From: Lachnospiraceae bacterium UBA1712
Lineage (GTDB): Bacteria; Bacillota; Clostridia; Lachnospirales; Lachnospiraceae
Reading direction: 5' to 3'
DNA: 64,000 nucleotides
Assembly (NCBI GenBank): GCA_002317175.1
Contig: DCJA01000019.1
Span: forward strand, 2,238-66,237
This document shows, one piece after another, positions 58,020 to 64,000 of this stretch. The notes under the pieces are model-generated. The model worked only from the letters and a program-made list of their open reading frames with translations. It ran no database searches and was not told the origin of the DNA. The position numbers and the translations under genes were made by a program. The stretch's first letter is position 1. Each line of letters starts with the position of its first letter.

Positions 58020-59117
58020 CTACTCCGTCTGCTCTAAATAATATTTTCCCTCCAGATTGGCTTTGTAATAGCCTCTGGCTCCATATCTCAGATTACAAAA
58101 ATCAATCTGTGTGTTTTCACCACTGATTTTATTCTTATATATACACATCGCATAGTTGTATATTGTGTAGTCTGTACTGTCGTTGGCGTCAATGTCTGTA
58201 TATGACACAGCATAGATATAATCGCACGCATCATTGGAAAAGCAGTAACCAGTTACATCCTCTTTTTTGTATATTTCCAATCCCCACGGAAGCTTCCATG
58301 CTCTGAGTTCTGGCCAGACCCTGCTTCTTATCGACTCCATCGTATTGGTCAAATCAAATATTTTATCCGTTTCTTCCAGTTTTGAGGAATCAGTAAATAT
58401 CTGTTTTCCCCCAATACTGATATCCGCTATACAAAACATCTCAGAATTGATAATAATATATTTGATATAGCCTTCTATTGGATAGTCCTGACTATTAAGC
58501 ATCAGCTTCAGTCCATCTTCCTTATAGCTTATTGAGATGTTAAGCTTATTGCCTGTCATCAGCACATTTCCAATATCGATAGAATACAGTCCTGCTGAAA
58601 CAGCTTTTATCTTGTACGGAAAGAGAAGTTTATTCTCCTCACACATAGCTGATATTTCACCGCTTCCAAACCAGTCTCTGAATACAGGATTCCAAAGAAG
58701 CTTTTGTCCATTCATCTGATACAACTGCTCGATAACATATTTGACAAATGGAAGAATAAAATCTTTCATATATCCAGCGTGAGCATATGGCGTTATATCG
58801 GTCTGTACGAAATTATCCAGAATCTCATCATACCGGGTCTGATCATAATCCAAAGCAGCTTCAAGTATCTTTTTTGAATAATCATCTACAATAATCCAGT
58901 TACTATCCTTCTCTGATTCATATACACTAATTAGCTTATCCAGCAGCTTATCGTAATGCTTATCCAATATACAGAGGTTAATCACTTTATCCCTGTCATA
59001 ATAGGCAAGCACTGCTTCTACAAATTCATCTTCCTTGATAATATGGTAAAAATGCACCATTCTGAGCGACCTGATTCGTCCTATGGCCAGCTCTGTATTA
59101 TCCATTACTCTTAACAT
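58020..59117 (-). CDS. Unrecognised 365-aa protein, first gene of the TelA/AAA+ operon
   Basis: I do not recognise it. The N-terminal half (1-180) looks helical and acidic, with HFYHIIKEDEFVEAVLAYYD and paired Tyr-rich helices. From about 185 on it is strand-rich (YSIDIGNVLMTGNKLNISISYKEDG, IIINSEMFCIADISIGGKQI, YIYAVSYTDIDANDSTD), like a beta-sandwich. There is no signal peptide, membrane helix or Cys cluster. AAAGGGGTTTAGA precedes the ATG at 59117. Since it leads a tightly packed operon it may be the sensor or client adaptor of the ATPase. Confidence 0.55.
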   Translation of the reverse strand: MLRVMDNTELAIGRIRSLRMVHFYHIIKEDEFVEAVLAYYDRDKVINLCILDKHYDKLLDKLISVYESEKDSNWIIVDDYSKKILEAALDYDQTRYDEILDNFVQTDITPYAHAGYMKDFILPFVKYVIEQLYQMNGQKLLWNPVFRDWFGSGEISAMCEENKLLFPYKIKAVSAGLYSIDIGNVLMTGNKLNISISYKEDGLKLMLNSQDYPIEGYIKYIIINSEMFCIADISIGGKQIFTDSSKLEETDKIFDLTNTMESIRSRVWPELRAWKLPWGLEIYKKEDVTGYCFSNDACDYIYAVSYTDIDANDSTDYTIYNYAMCIYKNKISGENTQIDFCNLRYGARGYYKANLEGKYYLEQTE

Positions 59118-59158
59118 TCTAAACCCCTTTAGCCTATTAACATTCCAATACTTATATA

Positions 59159-60298
59159 TTATTGGATAAATAAATATCCCGCAATCAGAATAATCAGATA
59201 AATCACATTCACAATGGAAAACTTAAGCAGATATTCAGCTTTGCTATCATTATATCTGTGTGCATATATCTTATAAGAAATCAGACTCGCCATAGAAGCA
59301 ATAAAAGTACCTAGGCCTCCCAGATTAACACCAATCAGAAGACTTCTCAGATCAGTGGTAAAGCCACTAAGCAAAAGCGTAGCCGGTACATTGCTTATAA
59401 ACTGACTTGCCAGAATTGCAACATACACTTCTTTTCCACTTACAATACTGCTGAGTGCCTGTCTGACATAGACCATATTCCCCAGGTTACCTATCAGTAC
59501 AAAAAATGCAATAAAGGTAAAAATCAAAGCATAATCTACAGTAATCAGAGTATTTCTGTCGCAGATTAAAACTGACACCAATACTGCAGTCAGCAGCACA
59601 TAGTAGGGTACGAATCTTCCTACAACCGCCAAGGCAAGCACAAACAACACCGCATACATTACATTCTTTCTTGTAACTGCTTCCCTCTGTTCCCTGTTAC
59701 TGGTCACTTCCTTTGCAGATACCGAAGCACTCTTTCCCTTTATAAGGAGAATAGATACCAAAAGCAGCACAAAAGTAATAACAGTATAAGGCAAAAGAAT
59801 TCTCATGAACTCTCCCACCGAGCAGGCCATCTCTCCATACAAATACAGGTTCTGCGGATTACCGATAGGTGTCATCATACTTCCAAGATTAGCTGCAACT
59901 GTCTGTAGAATAATAGTTGGTATCATTGCATTCTTCTGATCGCAGCTTTCAAGTACCATTACAGTAAATGGAACAAATGTCAGCAGAGCTACATCATTGG
60001 TAATCAACATGCTGAAGAAGAAACACAAAAAGACCAGTACCATAATAAGCTGCCATAGCTTTTTGGTATGTTTTAACAGCTTTGCACCAATCTCGTCAAA
60101 GAGTCCGGTCCGCTTGAAGCCTTCCATAATAATCATAAGGCTAAGCAGTATTCCCAATGTTCTCCAGTCTATATAATCCAGATAGCCTATATTGGGGTGT
60201 ACCCAGAAGGCTGAAATTATAGCAAGTATAATAGCAATTGAGAGCACTGTTTCTTTCTTAAAAAATTCTTTTATTCTATTCTGTATATTGTTTTTCAT
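59159..60298 (-). CDS. SLC13/ArsB-like anion transporter
   Basis: A 379-aa membrane protein with about ten to eleven helices and the family's two re-entrant signatures: ITNDVALLTFVPF (about 100-112) with NLGSMMTPIGNPQN (about 140-153), and FISNVPATLLLSGF (about 310). The superfamily moves dicarboxylates, citrate, sulfate or arsenite; the ion is not decidable. It is shorter than typical DASS carriers (about 480 aa) and closer to the compact YbiR-like group. I prefer ATG 60298 (MKNNIQN), 8 bases after AGGAAG. It is separate from the TelA operon by 41 bases. Confidence 0.82.
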   Translation of the reverse strand: MKNNIQNRIKEFFKKETVLSIAIILAIISAFWVHPNIGYLDYIDWRTLGILLSLMIIMEGFKRTGLFDEIGAKLLKHTKKLWQLIMVLVFLCFFFSMLITNDVALLTFVPFTVMVLESCDQKNAMIPTIILQTVAANLGSMMTPIGNPQNLYLYGEMACSVGEFMRILLPYTVITFVLLLVSILLIKGKSASVSAKEVTSNREQREAVTRKNVMYAVLFVLALAVVGRFVPYYVLLTAVLVSVLICDRNTLITVDYALIFTFIAFFVLIGNLGNMVYVRQALSSIVSGKEVYVAILASQFISNVPATLLLSGFTTDLRSLLIGVNLGGLGTFIASMASLISYKIYAHRYNDSKAEYLLKFSIVNVIYLIILIAGYLFIQ

Positions 60299-60464
60299 TC
60301 TCATTACTTCCTGTTTATTATTTACAAAGCATCCTCTGGTAAACAGATAAGTCTTTTACATTTCAAGGATGCCCTATGTATATTAGCACAGCCATAGTCA
60401 AATGGGTAGTTTTGCCATACTTTGATTTATGATAATATAAAGAAAAACCTATGGAGGTTACAGC

Positions 60465-61958
60465 ATGAAATTAAATGAACTGCTCAAATATAACAACATA
60501 TATATTCAGTGCCACGATAATCCTGATGCCGATGCACTAGCCTCAGCCTATGGTCTTTATCAATATTTAAAATCCAACAATATAAACTGCTACATTGTAT
60601 ATGGTGGTAGAAATCAGATTACCAAGCCTAACCTAAAGCTTATGATTGATGCGCTTCATATTCCTGTGAACTATCTTCCTGAAAAGGCTGACAAATTTGA
60701 TGGACTGTTGCTAACAGTTGACTGCCAATACGGTCAGGGAAATGTGACACCGCTGTCAGCTGAGCAGGTAGCATGTATAGACCATCATCAGCCATACACC
60801 AGCATACCAATGCAGGAAATTCGCCCGTATCTTGGTAGTTGTTCAACTCTTATCTGGAAAATGCTTTTGGATGAGGGCTATGATGTTAATTCAGATAAAT
60901 ACCTGTCTACCGCTCTTTACTACGGACTAATGACAGACACCTCCAACTTTGTAGAATCCCTTCATCCACTGGATAGGGATATGCAGGATGGGATTATATA
61001 TGACAAGAATCTTATTACAAGATTTGTGAATTCCAATATCTCTATTAAAGAGTTAGAAATAGCTGGAATAGCTCTTATCAGACACATCTACAATGATGAT
61101 CACAGATTTGCTGTAGTTCATTCTGAGACCTGTGATCCTAATATTCTTGGTCTGATAAGCGACCTTGTTGTTCAGGTTGACAAAATCGACACATGTGTCG
61201 TATACAACAACGCAGAAGGGGGCTTTAAGCTTTCTGTAAGAAGCTGCATCAAAGAAGTCAAAGCCAACGAGCTTGTGGAATATCTTACCGAGCAGATTGG
61301 TTCAGGTGGCGGCCACACCGACAAAGCCGGGGGCTTCATATTTGAGAACATGTATGAAAGCCTGTATCCAACCATTAATACTGAGACCTATTTTGGTCTT
61401 CGCATGACAAAGTATTTTGATGAAACAAAGATAATATATGCCAGTGATTATAATATAGACACTGGTTCAATGGCCAAGTATAAGAAGAGTAACAATGTTC
61501 TTGGTTGCTTTATTCCTGATGAATATTATCCTCTTGGCACAAAGCTTACAATTCGTACCATGGATAATGACATCCAGCTTACTGTAGATGGAAAAAATTG
61601 TGTGATTACAGACTCTGATGGCAATGTTGAACTTGTAAGCAAAGCAGAATACTCTGCCAAATACAAACTGAGTGCTGATAGCTATGAATGTCCTGCCAAA
61701 TATATGCCATCCCTTAAATCCAGCAAGGACAATCCTGGTCTTCAGTTTGAGCAATGTCTCACCGCCTGCGTTCCAAATGAAGAAAATGTATATCTTGTCA
61801 AAGAACTTGATAAAGATGTCAAGCTTTTCTACCTTAACAATGAAGACAGTTATGTTCTGGGCAAAAAGGGAGACTATATTGCCTGCAACGAATCAGACAC
61901 AAAAGATGTATTCATAGTAAGGCGTGCTAACTTCACAAAGGAGTATGTGGCGCTCTAG
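60465..61958 (+). CDS. DHH-family phosphoesterase with C-terminal extension
   Basis: 497 aa. The DHH domain has HDNPDADALASAYGL (about 17-31), TVDC (about 85), CIDHHQPY (about 103) and LMTDTSNF (about 152); the DHHA1 domain ends with GSGGGHTDKAGG (about 277-288). This pair is found in GdpP/NrnA/RecJ-type enzymes that cleave nanoRNA, cyclic dinucleotides or pAp. About 195 further residues (300-497) form an extra region I cannot assign, starting with a TKYFDETKIIYASDYNIDTG segment and containing SVCOG-like beta pairs. ATGGAGGTTACAGC precedes the ATG. It is a single gene ending at a strong two-way terminator. Confidence 0.88.
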   Translation: MKLNELLKYNNIYIQCHDNPDADALASAYGLYQYLKSNNINCYIVYGGRNQITKPNLKLMIDALHIPVNYLPEKADKFDGLLLTVDCQYGQGNVTPLSAEQVACIDHHQPYTSIPMQEIRPYLGSCSTLIWKMLLDEGYDVNSDKYLSTALYYGLMTDTSNFVESLHPLDRDMQDGIIYDKNLITRFVNSNISIKELEIAGIALIRHIYNDDHRFAVVHSETCDPNILGLISDLVVQVDKIDTCVVYNNAEGGFKLSVRSCIKEVKANELVEYLTEQIGSGGGHTDKAGGFIFENMYESLYPTINTETYFGLRMTKYFDETKIIYASDYNIDTGSMAKYKKSNNVLGCFIPDEYYPLGTKLTIRTMDNDIQLTVDGKNCVITDSDGNVELVSKAEYSAKYKLSADSYECPAKYMPSLKSSKDNPGLQFEQCLTACVPNEENVYLVKELDKDVKLFYLNNEDSYVLGKKGDYIACNESDTKDVFIVRRANFTKEYVAL

Positions 61959-62017
61959 TAATCTGCAGTGCCCTAAATGATATCCCACACTAAGGTTTAT
62001 ACAGTTCATTCTATAAA

Positions 62018-62058
62018 AAAAGTACTTTCCTCACTGCTTCAGTGAAGAAAGTACTTTT
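62018..62058. terminator. Two-way terminator between the convergent DHH and NUDIX genes
   Basis: AAAAGTACTTTC, one mismatch, TCACTG, three-base loop, CAGTGA, one mismatch, GAAAGTACTTTT. T tracts occur on both strands. Confidence 0.92.
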
Positions 62059-62086
62059 ATTCATTTACATCGTTCTGCTAATGCAT

Positions 62087-62569
62087 TTACTTCTTATGGT
62101 CAATTACCTGCACCAGCTTATCACCCTCATAGGAAAGCGTAATATCTATATCAGTTTCTCCAGCAAACATAGCTTCCAGAAAAACTCTGTCCCCTTCCCA
62201 TGTTGGAAGAGATAACACCTTGTCTTCCTGTATCCAGTAAAGCGTTCCCTCATCACAGGCAATTAGTTCAGGTTTTGATGCAAGTTCAACCTTGTACAGA
62301 AACATCTCTTCATCGTTCCATGTATCGGACTTGAAATGAACCACTCCTATGTTCTGAATCTGGTTCTTACTAAGAACTATTCCTGTTTCCTCGTATATCT
62401 CTCGAACCGCTCCATCGTCAGGAGTCTCTCCAGGCTCCATCTTCCCGCCGACTCCTATCCATTTCCCCTCATTAAGGTCATTTTCCTTTTTATTTCTGTG
62501 AAGCAAAAGATATTCGTCACTGCATTTTATGTAGCAAAGGGTAGTTAGCTGTGGCTTATCATCCATCAT
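62087..62569 (-). CDS. NUDIX hydrolase, 8-oxo-dGTP diphosphatase (MutT/YtkD-like)
   Basis: A 160-aa pyrophosphohydrolase with a full Nudix box at about residues 39-61 (GKMEPGETPDDGAV, then REIYEETGI). The opening TLCYIKCSDEYLLLHRNKKENDLN and GKWIGVGGK are typical of the clostridial 8-oxo-dGTP/purine-nucleotide group, implying pool sanitation. The ATG overlaps the stop of the zinc-ribbon gene by four bases (ATGA), so the two are translated together. Confidence 0.9.
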   Translation of the reverse strand: MMDDKPQLTTLCYIKCSDEYLLLHRNKKENDLNEGKWIGVGGKMEPGETPDDGAVREIYEETGIVLSKNQIQNIGVVHFKSDTWNDEEMFLYKVELASKPELIACDEGTLYWIQEDKVLSLPTWEGDRVFLEAMFAGETDIDITLSYEGDKLVQVIDHKK

Positions 62570-63858
62570 TGCTTCTGACTCTCTTCTATCTTTCGTCTCT
62601 CTGTTTCCTGACGAACAAAATTATCTACTCTATGAGTAATCTTAGTTTTATCTTCCTCTATGTATACATTAGCTGTTCTTGCTGCAACTACATTCTTCAT
62701 ACCTGCTGATGCAATCATATATGTTGCTAATGCAGCGATTAATCCAACTGCCACCGCTGCAACTGGACTTGATACAGCAAAAGTTATGCCTGCTGCAATA
62801 ATTGTAGCAATAAGAACTGTTAACCACAGTTTTGTCTTATTAATAGGCAGATCTCCAACCATTTTTCCTGTCTGGCCATTCATGGCAAAAGTAAAGCTCT
62901 GACCATTCCATCTGGTTGTAAGCAGCCATACTGGAAGCATTGCGTAATATGCTTTGCCCTGCTTAACTCTGATATCTTCTCTCTTTGTAGATACAAATGT
63001 GTATCCCTTTACATCCTGGAACAGCGCATCCTTGGTAGACTGCTTAGCTCTTTCAATAGCACGCTTCGAATCCTCTTCAACTGATACATCATACTTATCC
63101 GCAAGATAACCTGTTAAATAAGCCTTTGAAAATGGCTTCAAATCCTCATAATGATATGGCTCAATTGAATCCATGAGTTTGTCATCCATCTTGCTGGAAG
63201 CATCTGCAGGAATCTTGGCAAATTCAAGATTACCCTTTCTTTCAACATGATAGTATTTCTTTGTAATGATTTCTTCCTGGCCCTGGCGCTTTCTCTCTTC
63301 CTTTACACCTTCATATTCACAGTCACCTGCTGAGCTTCCATCATACAACCAGAAAGGAACATATACACCTTTAACCTCATCAAGATGATTGGCATTCTTA
63401 AATGCCTGTGGAAGTAAATATCTTTTTCCATAATGTTTCTTTAAGGCCTCAAGTGCTGCATCCTTTTCAAGTTTGAAAGGAAGAACGAAATCAGGCTTAA
63501 GCATATCTGTAAACTGTCCAGGTACAACAGTTGGGTTTCCACAGTAAGGACAGCTTGATGCTGCAAGATTTTCATCGCACACAAGAGTAGCACCACACGA
63601 AGGACAGCCATAGGACTTCATGCCTTCTCCATTCCACTGCTCCTCTGTTACTTCCCATTCGTTATCAGATTTTGCCTTGTTATCTGCCTCGGCTTTTGCC
63701 TTTGCAGCATCTGCATCAGCTGAGGCATATTTTGCTTCAATCTCCTGTACTGTGAACTTGCTGTCACAATACTCACACTCCATCATTCCTGATTTTGCAG
63801 CAAAATGAAGTGGTCCTGAACATGTAGGACATTTGTAATTTGTTATCTGCTCTGCCAT
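62566..63858 (-). CDS. Double zinc-ribbon membrane protein
   Basis: 430 aa, function unknown. Two zinc ribbons occur: CPTC...CEYC at about 10-31 and CPSC...CPYC at about 84-106. Between them is an Ala/Lys/Asp helix (about 43-65, ADADAAKAKAEADNKAKS). A conserved middle (about 115-340: DFVLPFKLEKDAALEALKKHYG, VKGVYVPFWLYDG, AYYAMLPVWLLTTRWNG) precedes two hydrophobic helices (about 345-390). Similar proteins in Firmicutes sit next to YdjI/SPFH- or TPM-type genes, which fits the partial gene upstream. TTAGGAGGAAGT precedes the ATG. Confidence 0.85.
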   Translation of the reverse strand: MAEQITNYKCPTCSGPLHFAAKSGMMECEYCDSKFTVQEIEAKYASADADAAKAKAEADNKAKSDNEWEVTEEQWNGEGMKSYGCPSCGATLVCDENLAASSCPYCGNPTVVPGQFTDMLKPDFVLPFKLEKDAALEALKKHYGKRYLLPQAFKNANHLDEVKGVYVPFWLYDGSSAGDCEYEGVKEERKRQGQEEIITKKYYHVERKGNLEFAKIPADASSKMDDKLMDSIEPYHYEDLKPFSKAYLTGYLADKYDVSVEEDSKRAIERAKQSTKDALFQDVKGYTFVSTKREDIRVKQGKAYYAMLPVWLLTTRWNGQSFTFAMNGQTGKMVGDLPINKTKLWLTVLIATIIAAGITFAVSSPVAAVAVGLIAALATYMIASAGMKNVVAARTANVYIEEDKTKITHRVDNFVRQETERRKIEESQKQ

Positions 63859-63884
63859 ACTTCCTCCTAATCAATTCCCTATTA

Positions 63885-64000
63885 TTATTTATTATACAAT
63901 CCCTTTGGTGGCTCAATACTCTCATTAAGTGAGAACTTAATGATGAAGTTCTCCATTTCTGGATTGAGCTCAAAGTCATATTGAACTCTTTGCTGAATAA
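63885..64000 (-). CDS. C-terminal end of an unidentified protein (start beyond window)
   Basis: The last 38 codons of a minus-strand frame are open to the window edge and end at TAA 63887-63885, 26 bases before the zinc-ribbon gene. The visible peptide, IQQRVQYDFELNPEMENF to SIEPPKGLYNK, is too short to classify. Spacing suggests an operon with the zinc-ribbon and NUDIX genes. Confidence 0.6.
   Translation of the reverse strand, partial: IQQRVQYDFELNPEMENFIIKFSLNESIEPPKGLYNK

Noticed and set aside
54253..59117. Prophage remnant reading of the AAA+ operon
   Set aside because: CobS-like ATPases occur in phages, but there are no capsid, tail, terminase or integrase genes nearby and base composition matches the flanks.

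Overview
The window looks like chromosomal DNA of an anaerobic Firmicute of the Lachnospiraceae (Butyrivibrio, Pseudobutyrivibrio, Lachnospira or Roseburia type). This rests on low GC, strong AGGAGG-type ribosome sites, SpoVG, paired GlgC/GlgD, a DnaD-like plus DnaI-like primosome pair, an ATP synthase c subunit with Na+-type ligands, abundant c-di-GMP proteins and YesM/YesN-type sugar sensing. No rRNA, CRISPR array, insertion sequence or prophage was seen. One tRNA gene (Gln, CUG) is present.

Layout. 1-5391 (minus): 5'-coding part of mfd, spoVG, and the translationally coupled glycogen pair glgC-glgD. 5455-11404 (plus): murC, then an intergenic region with five DnaA-box-like 9-mers (three exactly abutting), then a DnaD-like gene, a DnaI/DnaC-like helicase loader, prs and an aquaporin. 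11489-21205 (minus): an 842-aa membrane-anchored protein with a degenerate C39-like domain, then the full F1Fo ATP synthase operon (atpI/Z-like, B, E, F, H, A, G, D, C).

21239-29618 is an accessory segment between a DUF402 gene and tRNA-Gln. It holds two HD-GYP c-di-GMP phosphodiesterase-like proteins sharing an uncharacterised C-terminal domain. It also holds a 1.24-kb mini-island at the 3' end of tRNA-Gln, bounded by a 64-bp perfect direct repeat and carrying a zeta-toxin-like gene (interrupted by one in-frame stop) with an antitoxin-like partner. A diverged ~56-nt sequence occurs at both ends of the segment.

29636-43873 (minus) carries membrane/regulator genes (DUF4173-like, XRE, DUF2975), an alpha/beta hydrolase, thioredoxin, an inositol-phosphatase-like protein, a stand-alone PAS-like protein, murA, a LysM-G5-M23 cell-wall hydrolase, a hendecad-repeat tail-anchored protein, a small alarmone synthetase, galE, a sugar nucleotidyltransferase, a rhomboid protease and a tandem class II aldolase-like protein.

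43910-53319 (minus) is a tightly overlapping operon: membrane-anchored periplasmic-binding protein, YesM-type kinase, YesN-type regulator, sugar-binding lipoprotein, a cytoplasmic LacI-fold/GGDEF protein, an SsuA-like lipoprotein and a fused ABC permease-ATPase. Sugar perception appears to feed a two-component system and c-di-GMP signalling without a dedicated sugar transporter. 53393-64000: a TIGR01212-like radical SAM protein (plus); a four-gene minus-strand operon (TelA-like, vWA-like candidate, MoxR/CobS-type AAA+ ATPase, orphan), which is my best candidate for an undescribed system; an SLC13-like transporter; a DHH phosphoesterase; a NUDIX hydrolase; a zinc-ribbon membrane protein; and the end of one more gene.
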